Below are positions 15,960-25,133 of a DNA stretch of 41,611 nt, in pieces. This stretch comes from Planctomycetia bacterium (GTDB lineage Bacteria; Planctomycetota; Planctomycetia; Pirellulales; Thermoguttaceae). Within the stretch, counting starts at the first letter, position 1. The number at the start of each line of letters is the position of its first letter. Below the pieces are notes generated by a model. It made no database searches. It saw nothing but the letters and a program-made list of their open reading frames with translations, and was not told where the DNA came from. The DNA lies in assembly GCA_026401055.1 (NCBI GenBank), contig JAPLNP010000119.1, positions 1 to 41,611 on the forward strand. The letters run 5' to 3'. A program made the translations under genes and the position numbers.

Positions 15960-17210
15960 CTACTCGATAGTCCAGAGCGTCACCGCGTCTTGATCCTTCA
16001 CGAGGATCCGGTTGCCGGCGACCACGGGGTAGGCGTAGGTCGCGGTTTCGCAGACCTTGTACCGAGCCAACTCGGTGAACTGTTTGCCGTCGGGGGCGTA
16101 GACGATCAACTCGCCGCTGCTCGGCAAGGCCAGGAGGACCGAGCCGGCGTCGACGATCTCGCCGAAGCCGCCGCGGTCCAACGACGCTTGGTCCGTCCAG
16201 AGCGTCTTGCCCGTCGCCGCGTCGAGACAAAACAGGTTTCCTCGGATGGAAAGCCCGAACAGCAGGCCGTCGTGGAGCACCGGGCTGTTGAACTGGGGGG
16301 CGGTGTCCGGGTTGCTCCAAAGCTCCTTGGCGGCGAAGGCGTCGCCTTGCTTCTCGATCTTCACGGCATAGGTGCCCCGGCCCGCGCCCGTGTAGATCGC
16401 CGTCTCGCCACTGACGATCGGCGTGGCGGCGTTGTAGGCCCTTGACTTGGGCACGAACGGGATCTGCCACAGGAGCTTTCCATCGGCCAGGCCGACGCCG
16501 ACGGCGCTCTTGTCCGTGAGCGTGACGAGTTGCTTCGCGCCGTCGGCGGTCAAGACTACCGGGGAAGCGTACTCGGGGCACTGAGCGTCGCATCGCCATT
16601 TCTCCTCGCCGCTGGCCAAATCGTAGGCGATGATCGCTCCCTTGCCGTCGCCGCCGAGTTGCGTGATGGCCATGCCGTCGACGATGATGGGCGAGGTGGA
16701 CGTGAAGAACCTGGGCACGGCCTTGGGGAACGGGTCCTTGCGCCAAACGAGCTTGCCCGAAGCGGCGTCGATGCACGAGAAGACGCCGTTGACGCCCAGC
16801 GTGACGATCTTCCCCTCGGCCACGGCGGGCGAGCTTCGGGGTCCGGGATGCCGGGCGGCCGGTCCGGTGACGGCATCGGCCGCGTACTTTTCGCTCCACA
16901 GTTCCTTCCCGTCGGCAGCGTTGAGGCACAACGTCACTTCATCGTCGCCCTGCCGCGTGAAGACGTAGAGCTTGTCCCCGACCAGCGCCGGCGTCGCATC
17001 GCCCGAGCCGACTGTCACCTTCCACTTCTGGACAAGCGTCTTCGGCCACGTCTGAGGCGCCGTGAAGCCGGTCACCTTTCCATCCCGATTCGCCCCTCGC
17101 CATTGGGGCCAATCCTGCGCCGCAGCGCCGCTGGCGGCGAACAACACCACACCGGCGACGATCGCGCCGAGCGATCGATACGCATTCTTCCACGGACATG
17201 CTGCACTCAT
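15960..17210 (-). CDS. Exported PQQ-type beta-propeller protein
   Basis: A secreted beta-propeller with PQQ-like repeats, 416 aa. Signal peptide: AIVAGVVLFAASGAAAQ with cleavage near AAA-QDW. The mature start DWPQWRGANRDGKV is the typical opening of planctomycete proteins of this type. Repeats of the form LYVFTRQG...CLNAADGKELW, FSCIDAASGKLVW, IIAYDLASGEEKW and FCLDAATGKTLW (A-x-D-G-K-x-x-W) form the blades. No PQQ-binding catalytic residues or heme motif are clear, so it is probably a binding or assembly scaffold (BamB-like) rather than a dehydrogenase. The ATG at 17210 has AGGAG 8 bases upstream, which decides the start. It is convergent with the PEP-CTERM gene, 18 bases apart. Confidence 0.88.
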   Translation of the reverse strand: MSAACPWKNAYRSLGAIVAGVVLFAASGAAAQDWPQWRGANRDGKVTGFTAPQTWPKTLVQKWKVTVGSGDATPALVGDKLYVFTRQGDDEVTLCLNAADGKELWSEKYAADAVTGPAARHPGPRSSPAVAEGKIVTLGVNGVFSCIDAASGKLVWRKDPFPKAVPRFFTSTSPIIVDGMAITQLGGDGKGAIIAYDLASGEEKWRCDAQCPEYASPVVLTADGAKQLVTLTDKSAVGVGLADGKLLWQIPFVPKSRAYNAATPIVSGETAIYTGAGRGTYAVKIEKQGDAFAAKELWSNPDTAPQFNSPVLHDGLLFGLSIRGNLFCLDAATGKTLWTDQASLDRGGFGEIVDAGSVLLALPSSGELIVYAPDGKQFTELARYKVCETATYAYPVVAGNRILVKDQDAVTLWTIE

Positions 17211-17230
17211 GACATCTCCTCCAAAGCGGC

Positions 17231-17305
17231 GTAGGCCGGGTCGTTGACCCGGCATGTTGAAAAGCGTGATTGAACCGCGCGCCGCCGGGTCTCGACCCGG
17301 CCTAC
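17231..17305. repeat. Paired GTAGGCCGGGTC inverted repeats
   Basis: Two hairpins, GCCGGGTC-GTT-GACCCGGC and GCCGGGTC-TC-GACCCGGC, stand at the ends of a 75-bp unit whose outermost 12 bases (GTAGGCCGGGTC and GACCCGGCCTAC) are exact reverse complements. This is a REP/BIME-like arrangement. The same word is found at 12444. Confidence 0.75.
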
Positions 17306-17309
17306 GGTA

Positions 17310-17849
17310 TTACTGGCTCAATTCCTCCAGTGCCGCGGCGAAGGCGGCATAGGCGCCGGCGTCGAACAGGACGAAGCGGACCAGCGACGGACGGCCGTGC
17401 TGGCGCAGAAACTCGATCGCGGTGGAGAGGCCGACCCGGGCGGCCTGGTCGATCGGGTAACGATAGGCCCCGGCGCTCAGCGCGGGCAGCGCGATGCTCT
17501 GGCAGTCGTGCTCGACGGCCAGTTCGAGGCAGCGGCGGTAGGCCCCGGCCAACAATTCCGCCTCGCCGCGACCGCCGCCGCTCCAGACCGGTCCGACCGC
17601 GTGAATGACGTACCGGGCCGCGAGGTCGCCGGCGCCGGTGATGACGGCGGACCCGGTGGGGCAGCCGTCTGGATATTTCTCGGCCGTCTCCTCCATGATG
17701 CTCGGGCCGCCGCGGCGGTGGATCGCGCCGTCGACGCCTCCCCCGCCCGCCAGCCGGCTGTTGGCGGCGTTGACGATGGCGTCGACCTGTTCGAGCGTGA
17801 TGTCGCCCTGGTGCAGCTCGACGGATTGGCCATTGATTTCGACCCGCAT
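17310..17849 (-). CDS. Macrodomain protein (ADP-ribose / O-acetyl-ADP-ribose hydrolase type)
   Basis: A 179-aa single macrodomain, similar to YmdB/MacroD enzymes that remove ADP-ribose or its acetyl ester. Features: GDIT at residues 15-18, VNAAN at 26-30, the catalytic-loop GGGGVDGAIHRRGG (35-48), GSAVITGAGDLAARYVIHAVGP and IALPALSAGAYRYP. These are diagnostic. Strong ribosome-binding site GGAGGGGG about 8 bases before the ATG. It is monocistronic, separated from the PQQ-propeller gene by the GTAGGCC repeats. Confidence 0.93.
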   Translation of the reverse strand: MRVEINGQSVELHQGDITLEQVDAIVNAANSRLAGGGGVDGAIHRRGGPSIMEETAEKYPDGCPTGSAVITGAGDLAARYVIHAVGPVWSGGGRGEAELLAGAYRRCLELAVEHDCQSIALPALSAGAYRYPIDQAARVGLSTAIEFLRQHGRPSLVRFVLFDAGAYAAFAAALEELSQ

Positions 17850-17958
17850 GGACCCCCTCCGTTGTGTGGCGAGACGTGAACGGGCCTAACCGGATATGCT
17901 AGACTTGTAGGCGGACAAAGGGTATCCCCCCACGGTGGTAAGCAACGGGACCATTCGG

Positions 17959-18882
17959 ATGCGATCAGTTCTGTATTTCCTTGTCGTGGCGCTGTCGACG
18001 GCGTCGTCGGGCATGGCACGCGACATCTTTGTGAGCAACACGCGCGGCGACGACGCGGCTACCGGCGAAGGACAACTGGCGGGATCGGGCGGCGTCGGGC
18101 CCGTGCGGTCGATCGCCCGGGCGCTGCGGCTGGCCGGGCATGGCGACCGGATCGTGTTGGAGAAGACGGACGAACCGTACCGCGAGAGCATCAGTCTGGT
18201 GGGCGGCCGGCACAGCGGCGACCCCGGCCACCCGTTTGCGATTGTCGGCAACGGCGCGATCCTGGACGGTTCGGCACCGGTACCGCCGGACGCTTGGGAG
18301 CACCACCGGGACGCGGTGTACCGTTTTCGGCCGTCGCACGCGGGCCATCAGCAGTTGTTTCTCGACGGCCGGCCGGCGCCGCGGGCGAGGACGGAAAACC
18401 AGGCGGCCGCGCCGGGTGAGTTGAAGGAGGGCGAGTGGTGTTTGCACGACGGGTACGTGTACTTCTGCGTCGCCCCGGGCAAGCTGCCCCGGGATTACGC
18501 CCTCTCGTTCACGCGGCAGACGGTGGGCATCACGCTGGCTCACGTCCGCGACGTGGCGATTGGCGATCTGACGGTCCAGGGGTTTCAGCTTGACGGGATC
18601 AACGCGGCGAACGACGCGCGGGCGATTTGGCTGGTGCGCGTGGTCTCGCGGGGCAACGGGCGGAGCGGAGTGACCGTGGGCGGCGCGTCGGTGGTGAACC
18701 TCGAAGACAGCCTGATCGGCGACAACGGCCAGGCCCAGTTGCTCACGTTGCCCTGGTCCGAGACGCACGTGATCAAGACCGAATTGCTCGGGAAGACCGC
18801 CCCGGCATGGGAAGATCGGGGGGGCAAGGTAATCGTTGACGGCAAGGAAGTTAAAGGAGGGCTGGAGAAGGTGGCGCCGTGA
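17959..18882 (+). CDS. Exported beta-helix-like protein
   Basis: A 307-residue secreted protein with signal peptide MRSVLYFLVVALSTASSGMA and mature start RDIFVSNTRGDD. It shows the opening used by right-handed beta-helix proteins (IFVSNTRGDDAATGEGQLAGS, VRSIARALRLAGHGDRIVL, AIVGNGAILDGS) and later short repeated strands (VAIGDLTVQGFQLDGINAAND, RSGVTVGGASVVNLEDSLIGDNG). These point to pectate-lyase-like polysaccharide-active proteins, but at 307 residues it is short and lacks clear catalytic residues, so it may be a binding protein or a truncated copy. Start at 17959 begins the signal peptide; another in-frame ATG-like start is 24 bases upstream. Confidence 0.7.
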   Translation: MRSVLYFLVVALSTASSGMARDIFVSNTRGDDAATGEGQLAGSGGVGPVRSIARALRLAGHGDRIVLEKTDEPYRESISLVGGRHSGDPGHPFAIVGNGAILDGSAPVPPDAWEHHRDAVYRFRPSHAGHQQLFLDGRPAPRARTENQAAAPGELKEGEWCLHDGYVYFCVAPGKLPRDYALSFTRQTVGITLAHVRDVAIGDLTVQGFQLDGINAANDARAIWLVRVVSRGNGRSGVTVGGASVVNLEDSLIGDNGQAQLLTLPWSETHVIKTELLGKTAPAWEDRGGKVIVDGKEVKGGLEKVAP

Positions 18883-19034
18883 GGAGCCTTTAGAACCAAG
18901 GGGGGGTGTCAAAAGTCACGCCGCGCGGATAGACTTCCTTGGCGGCCCGCAGGGAAGGGAACACGCCCGCGTCTTCGGGCAGCGTCAGCGTTCGCTCTTT
19001 TCAATGGGCCGTTGGCCCAGGGGGTTCACCCGTC

Positions 19035-19478
19035 ATGCGTAGCGACACCGTGGGACGACCGATGGAGATTCTCCTGGTCGAAGACGATCTGGAGGACGCC
19101 GGTTTGACGATCGAAGCGCTGGGCCGCGGAGACGTCGCCTGCCGCGTGAGTCTGGTGCGCGACGGGGAAGAGGCATTGGAGTTCATTCGCCGGCAAGGCC
19201 GGTACGCCCGGGCGCCCCGGCCCGATGTGATTCTGCTGGACATGAGCCTGCCCAAGCTTAGCGGGCGGGAGTTTCTGGCCGAGATCAAGAACGACGGGCT
19301 GTTCGACCAGGTTCCGATCGTGGTCCTGACCGCCTCGCGGAGCCACCGCGAGTTCCTCGAGCGCGCCCGGCTGCACGTCGAGGATTATCTGACCAAGCCG
19401 GTCGACGTCGAGCAATTCATCTCGGTGGTCAAGTCGCTGCGGAAATACTTGCTGGCGGACGTGATCCTGCCGCAGTAG
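19035..19478 (+). CDS. Single-domain response regulator
   Basis: A stand-alone receiver domain (CheY/Rcp1 type). Counting from the internal Met at 19062, acidic pocket Glu7-Asp8-Asp9 (ILLVEDDL), phospho-acceptor Asp60 in DVILLDMSLPKLSG, switch Thr90 (PIVVLTASRS) and conserved Lys112 (YLTKPVD) are all present. There is no output domain; it is expected to be controlled by a histidine kinase elsewhere, typical of Rcp1-like regulators paired with phytochrome or hybrid kinases. Start: ATG at 19035 (147 aa) has a weak purine stretch; ATG at 19062 (138 aa) begins the domain exactly. Confidence 0.9.
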   Translation: MRSDTVGRPMEILLVEDDLEDAGLTIEALGRGDVACRVSLVRDGEEALEFIRRQGRYARAPRPDVILLDMSLPKLSGREFLAEIKNDGLFDQVPIVVLTASRSHREFLERARLHVEDYLTKPVDVEQFISVVKSLRKYLLADVILPQ

Positions 19479-19548
19479 TCGGCGGCTTGGCAAGATCGGC
19501 GCAGCGCCGGTCGTGGCGCCGTGAAGTGGATGACCCACGACGTGGGCC

Positions 19549-21027
19549 TCAAACCTTGCCGGCCGGCGGGACGACGAACGGCTCGCGGTAGTCCCGCGTG
19601 AGCATCTTGTTGGCGGCCGGATTGTCGATGAACTCCTCCTTCGCTGGGTCGAAATCGAGGAAGGGGCCCAGGGCCAACTGCGGCTTGTCCATGTCGACGC
19701 CGTTGTCGCGGAGGTACTGACACGCGCGTTCGAGCGTGTCCACCGCGTTCTCGTCGCCGTGATAGTCTTTGGCGAACGTCTTCAACTCCTCCAGCGGGAC
19801 CTTCTTGCCGAGCATCCAGGAGATATTGCCCATGTGGCATAGCGCGGCCGACAGATGGCCTTCGAGGACGTCGGCGTGGAGGTCTTCTCGCTTGCGGCTC
19901 TTGACGGCATTGAGGAAGTTGACGTAGTGGGCGGGGTCGTCGCCGGCATTGAACGTCTTGACGACCTTCATGTCCTTGTCCAACGCCACGCCGGTGGTGT
20001 AACTCTGCAGGACGACGTAGCCGTCGCTGCCGTGGAAGACCACGCCGACGTGGGCGTCCATGAACTTGGGGGTCTTCATGTTGCGAACCTCGAAGACGAG
20101 GGTCTTGTCGCCGAACTCGTGGATCACGACCTGGGAGTTGGCCGTGTCGCCGGCGTCCTCGTCCCAACCCGCCCCCAGACGCCCGCCGTAGCTGATTACC
20201 CGATTGCTCAAGCGATCGAGCTTCAGCCCCCATCGGGCGAGGTCCATCTGGTGCGGGCCCTGGTTGCCAAGGTCGCCGTTGCCGTAGGGCGATTGCCAGT
20301 GCCAATCGTAGTGGAACTGCGGCCGGGTGACCGGGGCCATCTGGGCGGGGCCAAGATACAAATTGTAGTCCACGCTCGCCGGCGGCTCGAACTTGCCCGG
20401 CTTGCCAATCGGACTGCGCGGCCGGTGGCACAGTCCCCGGGCGAGCTTCACTTCGCCGATCTTGCCGGAATGGACGTAGTCGATCGCCTGGATCGAGCCG
20501 AGCATCGAACGGCACTGCGTTCCGGCCTGGCAGATCCGGTTGTACTTCCGCGCGGTTTCGACCATGCGGCGGCCTTCGCTGACGTTGTGGCAGACCGGCT
20601 TCTCGACGTAGACGTCCTTGCCCGCTTGCATCGCCCAAATGGCCGCCAAGGCGTGCCAATAGTTCGGCGCGGCGATCGAGGCGATGTCGATCGACTTGTC
20701 GTCAAACGCTTCGCGCATGTCGCGGACGAACTTGGGCTTGCGACCCTGCTTCCGTTCGATTTGCTCGACGCGCTTCTGGCCGACGGCCTCGTCCGGATCG
20801 CAAATGCACGTGATCTCGGTGTCGGGAAGATCGAGGTAGGCGCCGATGTGGTCTCCGCCGCGGCCGTTGACGCCCACCACCACCACGCTCAACCGGTCAT
20901 TGGGGCCCACGGGCTTCGCCGGCGCTGCTTTCTCCTCGGCGAAACCCCGGCTCGCCGGTCCGACCGCCGCGGCGGCGGTTGCCAGAAGCGTGTCCTGCAA
21001 GAAACGACGTCGCGTGTAGTCGGCCAT
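19549..21027 (-). CDS. Tat-exported Gfo/Idh/MocA oxidoreductase
   Basis: An NAD(P)-dependent oxidoreductase acting on sugars or sugar-like compounds outside the cytoplasm. The N-terminus has the twin-arginine motif TRRRFLQ (residues 5-11) and an Ala-rich hydrophobic stretch (LLATAAAAVG). The Rossmann domain starts SVVVVGVNGRGGDHIGAY; the conserved EKPV segment follows (YVEKPVCHN), then WHWQSPYGNGDLGNQGPHQMDLARWGL, the diagnostic C-terminal-domain opening of this planctomycete group. 492 aa. The ATG at 21027 is fixed by a strong AGGAGG 11 bases upstream; frames further upstream are unrelated noise. Its gene is followed by the response regulator on the opposite strand (70 bases). Confidence 0.92.
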   Translation of the reverse strand: MADYTRRRFLQDTLLATAAAAVGPASRGFAEEKAAPAKPVGPNDRLSVVVVGVNGRGGDHIGAYLDLPDTEITCICDPDEAVGQKRVEQIERKQGRKPKFVRDMREAFDDKSIDIASIAAPNYWHALAAIWAMQAGKDVYVEKPVCHNVSEGRRMVETARKYNRICQAGTQCRSMLGSIQAIDYVHSGKIGEVKLARGLCHRPRSPIGKPGKFEPPASVDYNLYLGPAQMAPVTRPQFHYDWHWQSPYGNGDLGNQGPHQMDLARWGLKLDRLSNRVISYGGRLGAGWDEDAGDTANSQVVIHEFGDKTLVFEVRNMKTPKFMDAHVGVVFHGSDGYVVLQSYTTGVALDKDMKVVKTFNAGDDPAHYVNFLNAVKSRKREDLHADVLEGHLSAALCHMGNISWMLGKKVPLEELKTFAKDYHGDENAVDTLERACQYLRDNGVDMDKPQLALGPFLDFDPAKEEFIDNPAANKMLTRDYREPFVVPPAGKV

Positions 21028-21389
21028 GGTTCTCGATCCTCCTGCGAATTGCGAGGGTAGGTGGTTGGGCGGGCAAGTGGGATGGCTGCGCCACCTTTCC
21101 AGTCTAACCAATCTCCGGTGGCGTTGCCAAGGGGAGAACGCCAATGCGCAAAAGGGGACTGGCTCCATCCCACTCGGTGATACGGCCCTCGAAACCGCGA
21201 ACTGGGTAGAACGTGCTTTGCGTGTGTTGTTCAGTGACTCTCTGCAACTGCGCGCTCGCCATGTACGTCTCTGTCGTGGCGTTTCTCCAAGGCGGAATGA
21301 TCGCGTGGTTGCGGCGAACATCGTTGTCGCGCAAGTGCTGATGACGTAGCACGCCAGGAACCCAGACCGCGGAAGTCGGCCGCCAACCG
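21028..21389. other. Intergenic region, 362 bases
   Basis: No supportable gene. The short open frames on both strands show no protein-like composition. The word GGGGACTGGCTCC near 21152 belongs to a repeated word in such genomes. It probably holds the promoter of the Tat-exported oxidoreductase; no consensus element is clear. Confidence 0.4.
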
Positions 21390-22793
21390 CTACCGAAACC
21401 GGATCGAATACAGATCCGCGTCGCTCATGACGAACCGCAGCCGGATCGGCTTGCCGGCGAGTTTGGCGAGGTCCGGGCCGCCTTTGAAGGCAACCACGCG
21501 CTCCAGGTCGTCGCCGTAAACCTCCTCGCAATCGGCCAGGGCGAAGCCGGGGATCGGCCCTCCGGCGTTGTCTTGGATCTCGACGCGAATCGCGCCGGCG
21601 GCCGACGTGGCGAAGTTGATCACCAGTTCCTTGCCCTGGAAAAGGATCGGCTTGGTGAGCATCTCGCCGCCGCTGCCAGGGGCCTGGACGGACACGAACC
21701 CGTCGATCCGCGACGTGTACCGGCGGATCGAGCAACTGGTGGGCGTGTAGTAGTGCTCGGTCGAGTAGATCGACAGTTCGTCGGGCGTGCCGGGAATGGC
21801 CGACTTGGTGACGAGAATGCCCCAGGCGGTCATGTTGTTGCGGTTGACCCAGCGTTCGGGCTGTGGGCCGGGGCGGACGAGGGCCTCCTGCCAGCGGTGA
21901 AACGTCCGCCCGTCGCGGCTGGTCATGAACAGCCCGTCGGAGAGCCCCGGCTCAAGGTTCTTCGCCGGGTGGCGCGACTCGATAAATCGCTTGGGAAACC
22001 CGAAGTAGATGTGCGGCGCCCGATAGTACGGCGCGATCTGGTTCGTGTAGAGATGCTCCTTGGGCGAGCCGGGATACTCCAGCCAGACCGGGTCGGTCCA
22101 CGTCAGAAAATCGTCCGACGTACAGGTCATGATGTCGCGAACGCCGTCGCGGAACCCGCGGTGGAAGTCGACGTAGCATTTTCGGGCCGGATCCCAAAAC
22201 GCCAGGTTCTGGGAGTCGAACGCCCCCTTGGTGATGACCGGCTTGTCGCTGGAGAGCGACCAGTGGACCGCGTCGGGCGACTGAAATGCGTACAACCCGC
22301 CCTCGCCCGAGGCAATCGCCTTGTACTTCGCCTCCGGCTTCGCGGCCGGATTGCCGTCCTTCATCGGCGCGAAGTTGTGCGACCCGATGCCGTTCCAGAT
22401 GATGTTGTTCTTCTTCGAGCCGTTGAACTCGACGAGCCCCAGTTCGGGCTTGGTCCAGTGGATGCCGTCGGGGCTTTCGGCATAGCAGACCACCTGGTGC
22501 GGAGGTACTTTGTTCTGGGGATCCCAATTGGCCCCGCGGTAGTACATCCGAAACAGGTCGCCGTCGGCAAACACGGTGTGGTAGCACGAGACGCATCCTT
22601 CCCACGGCGCGTCGTGCACCACGGCCACCTCGCGCGGAGTTGGCGGATGCAAAACGAGCCGGGCGCCGTCAAGTTTCTCGATCAGGGCGTCGTCGACCAT
22701 CGGCTCCAGCCGCGCGCCGACGTCGATCGGCTCGGCCGCCCTCGCGGCGGCGGCCAGAAGCATCGTCAGGATTGTCAGGCTCTTGAGTCTCAT
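21390..22793 (-). CDS. Exported five-bladed-propeller glycosidase-like protein
   Basis: A 467-residue secreted protein. Signal peptide MRLKSLTILTMLLAAAARAAE. The mature part has the repeating blade motif of GH32/GH43/GH62-like or sucrose-hydrolase-like proteins: YYRGANWDPQN, VCYAESPDGIHWTKPELGLVEFNGSKKNN broken at the PDGIHW core, FQSPDAVHWSL, TSDDFLTWTDPV, TSRDGRTFHRW. A final beta-sandwich (IRVEIQDNAGGPIPGF) looks like a carbohydrate-binding module. The substrate is unknown. Start at 22793 follows a GGGAG ribosome-binding site; a longer frame with 7 extra residues exists. It lies between two Gfo/Idh/MocA genes, consistent with sugar release and oxidation. Confidence 0.8.
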   Translation of the reverse strand: MRLKSLTILTMLLAAAARAAEPIDVGARLEPMVDDALIEKLDGARLVLHPPTPREVAVVHDAPWEGCVSCYHTVFADGDLFRMYYRGANWDPQNKVPPHQVVCYAESPDGIHWTKPELGLVEFNGSKKNNIIWNGIGSHNFAPMKDGNPAAKPEAKYKAIASGEGGLYAFQSPDAVHWSLSSDKPVITKGAFDSQNLAFWDPARKCYVDFHRGFRDGVRDIMTCTSDDFLTWTDPVWLEYPGSPKEHLYTNQIAPYYRAPHIYFGFPKRFIESRHPAKNLEPGLSDGLFMTSRDGRTFHRWQEALVRPGPQPERWVNRNNMTAWGILVTKSAIPGTPDELSIYSTEHYYTPTSCSIRRYTSRIDGFVSVQAPGSGGEMLTKPILFQGKELVINFATSAAGAIRVEIQDNAGGPIPGFALADCEEVYGDDLERVVAFKGGPDLAKLAGKPIRLRFVMSDADLYSIRFR

Positions 22794-23042
22794 CGTTTGT
22801 CTCCCTTTCGGCAAGGCACGGGCTAACAGACAGCCGGTGGTACGCGGTGTCGAAACATATTCCCTTGGATAGCACGAGTATCGGGGCGGGATCCCAGCCC
22901 GTCAAGAAGACAATCCGTGACGCGAGGAAACGAGCTCGGGGGTTTGCGTCGCCCCGGACGAACTGCTATCCTGGCTGACATTCGCGGGGGCTCCGGGCGT
23001 GCAAAGAAAGCCACGTCCTGTTCATTTGAACGAGTTGAAATC

Positions 23043-24047
23043 ATGTCGAAAACGAGAACGGTCCTGGTCATCGGCGTCGGTTCCATCGGCGAGCGGCACC
23101 TGCGGTGTTTTCAGAGCACCGGTCGCGCGCGGCTGAGTCTGTGCGAGATCAACCCCGCGCTGCGGGAGAAAATCGCCGCGAAGTACGGCATCGACCGGGC
23201 GTACGCCGATCTGGACGCGGCGATGGAGGACCCGCCCGAGGCGGCGGTTGTTGCCACGCCGGCTCACCTGCACATCCCGATGGCCACGCGATTGGCTCGC
23301 GCCGGCGTCCACCTGTTGATCGAGAAGCCGCTGAGCACGAGTCTCGACGGGATCGACACGCTCGGGGAGATCGTCCGCGACAAGGGGCTCGTGGCCGACG
23401 TGGCCTACGTCATGCACGCGCATCCGGCGCTTCGGGCGATGAAGGCGGCGATCGACTCGGGCCGATTCGGTCCGCCCGTCCAGGTCGTGGTCCAATGCGG
23501 CCAGCATTTTCCCACCTACCGGCCCGCCTACCGCGAGATCTACTACAAAGACCGCGCCACCGGCGGCGGCGCGATCCAGGACGCGATGACGCACATTCTC
23601 AACACCGCCGAATGGATGGTCGGGCCGATCGACCGGCTCGTGGCCGACGCCGCCCACCAGGTCCTCGAAGGCGTCGACGTGGAAGACACCGTCCACGTCC
23701 TCGCGCGGCACGGCAACGTCCTGGGCTCGTACAGCTTGAACCAGTACCAGGCCGCGAACGACTGGACGCTCACCGTGGTTTGCCTTGGCGGCACCGTCCG
23801 GTTCGAAGGTCCGAAGATGCGATGGCGATGGATGACCAAGCCCGAGGAGCCCTGGCACGACGAGCCGATCGAGCCCTTCGAGCGCGACGCGATGTTTGTC
23901 ACCCAGGCCCAAGCGTTTCTCGACGCCGTCGAGGGCAAGGCCGAGCCGTGGAGCACGTTGGACGAGGGCCTTCAGACGCTCCGCTGCAATCTGGCCGTTC
24001 TGGCTTCGGCCGACGGCGCGTCGGGCTGGCAGAGGGTCGGGCGCTGA
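23043..24047 (+). CDS. Cytoplasmic Gfo/Idh/MocA oxidoreductase
   Basis: A 334-residue NAD(P)-dependent oxidoreductase without a signal peptide, hence cytoplasmic. Rossmann motif VLVIGVGSIGERHLRCF at the start, nucleotide-binding continuation VVATPAHLHIPMATRL, conserved EKPL (LLIEKPLST), and a C-terminal alpha/beta domain with DAMTHILNTAEWMVG, the position of the catalytic His/Lys region. The substrate, an inositol, glucose or UDP-sugar type compound, cannot be told from sequence. An upstream in-frame start at 22917 lacks family similarity; ATG at 23043 begins the Rossmann strand. It converges with the membrane methyltransferase-like gene, one base separating the stop codons. Confidence 0.92.
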   Translation: MSKTRTVLVIGVGSIGERHLRCFQSTGRARLSLCEINPALREKIAAKYGIDRAYADLDAAMEDPPEAAVVATPAHLHIPMATRLARAGVHLLIEKPLSTSLDGIDTLGEIVRDKGLVADVAYVMHAHPALRAMKAAIDSGRFGPPVQVVVQCGQHFPTYRPAYREIYYKDRATGGGAIQDAMTHILNTAEWMVGPIDRLVADAAHQVLEGVDVEDTVHVLARHGNVLGSYSLNQYQAANDWTLTVVCLGGTVRFEGPKMRWRWMTKPEEPWHDEPIEPFERDAMFVTQAQAFLDAVEGKAEPWSTLDEGLQTLRCNLAVLASADGASGWQRVGR

Positions 24048-24048
24048 A

Positions 24049-24789
24049 TCAGCGGCCGGCGGCTCGCAGCAGCGAGGTCCTTCGCTTGAGCGTTCTGAGG
24101 ACGAGGTAGCTGACAATCCCGACGCCGCCCAGGACGGCCCAGAACACGCCGCCGTAGAAGCGGTGTTCGAAGAAGTAGTGCTCCGAGTATTCGAGGCCGC
24201 AGTGAAGCAGGATGATCACCAGCAGTGTCGTGTGTTCGTGTTTGAGCACCTTGCGCATCGAGAAGGGCAGCGCCGGCGCGCTCCATGCGAGCAGGTTGGG
24301 AATGAAGGCCGGGGTCTTCGCCGCCCAACGCACGAAGGCGTCGTCGAACCTCACGCGGAGGAACGCCTCTTCGGCGCACATGATCCGCTCGTAGTAGAGC
24401 CAGAAGGCGAGCGTGTATAGGACCGGAAACCACCACACCAGCGGCACCAGCGTGACGCCCAGGGCGATCAGGTAGTTGCCGAGATAGATAGGATGCCGAA
24501 CGATCGAATACGCGCCGGTCACGTTAAGTGTCTCGGCGAGTTGGCGCTTCGTGTTGCGGCCCGAGGTCGCCGCCGGCGTACAGCCCACCGTCAGGCACCG
24601 CACGGCCAGTCCCAAGAGCGAAATCCCCAGGCAGAGGAACTCCCAGACTTCGTGGATCGGATAGTCTCCCGACGGCCATCGGGATTCCTGCATCGCCACG
24701 GGCATGAGCACCAGTAGCAGGAACGGCAGTTGGCCGCGCCACCGGAACAGCCAGTTGCCCTGCCTTTCCATCTCCTCGCGCATCGGCAT
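24049..24789 (-). CDS. Isoprenylcysteine-methyltransferase-like (ICMT/PEMT-type) membrane protein
   Basis: A membrane protein of the ICMT/phospholipid-methyltransferase family, about 246 aa, with five or six hydrophobic segments (FLLLVLMPVAM; FLCLGISLLGLAVRCL; NYLIALGVTLVPLVWWF; TTLLVIILLHCGLEY; others). The SAM-binding motif of the family is seen as GAYSIVRHPIYLGNYLIALG (residues about 109-128), and the downstream ERIMCAEEAFLRVRFDDAF is the conserved E/F helix. Substrate could be a prenylated or lipid molecule. Start chosen at the ATG of MPMREEMERQGNW; the longer frame upstream is Arg/Pro-rich noise. It is transcribed towards, and immediately abuts, the oxidoreductase gene. Confidence 0.82.
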   Translation of the reverse strand: MPMREEMERQGNWLFRWRGQLPFLLLVLMPVAMQESRWPSGDYPIHEVWEFLCLGISLLGLAVRCLTVGCTPAATSGRNTKRQLAETLNVTGAYSIVRHPIYLGNYLIALGVTLVPLVWWFPVLYTLAFWLYYERIMCAEEAFLRVRFDDAFVRWAAKTPAFIPNLLAWSAPALPFSMRKVLKHEHTTLLVIILLHCGLEYSEHYFFEHRFYGGVFWAVLGGVGIVSYLVLRTLKRRTSLLRAAGR

Positions 24790-25133
24790 CGTACGAATCT
24801 CCGGAGTCCCCGGCCCGGGGACACTAACGATGGTTGGTCCGCGGCGGCGGGCCGGACATAACACCACGAAAGACGGGGCGATTGGTCCAACGTGTGCGCG
24901 GCAGGTCCGGGCCGCCGGAAGCAAATGGGACCTGTCCCCCCCGTCTTTCCGAAATCACGAAAGGTTGCCTGGTCGGAGGGGCGAATCATAGAGAGTCCGC
25001 CGGGCGAAGTCAATACGAGAAAGGAAGCCTCACAACAACGGCGATATGCCGACCTATCGGAAGAGGGGAAGGAGAGAAGGTTGCGGGAGGAGAAAAGGTT
25101 CCCGAGACCGTCTTCTCATCGGGACGGAAACGG
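24790..25133. other. Intergenic region between leuC and the membrane methyltransferase
   Basis: No leuD or other gene is visible here. It holds small hairpins (GTCCCCG-GCC-CGGGGAC near 24809, GGGAC-CT-GTCCC near 24926) and a purine-rich plus-strand tract (about 25058-25100). One of the hairpins may serve the transcription end of leuC. Confidence 0.4.

Noticed and set aside
24790-25133. leuD downstream of leuC
   Set aside because: The interval is too short and has no LeuD-like sequence.
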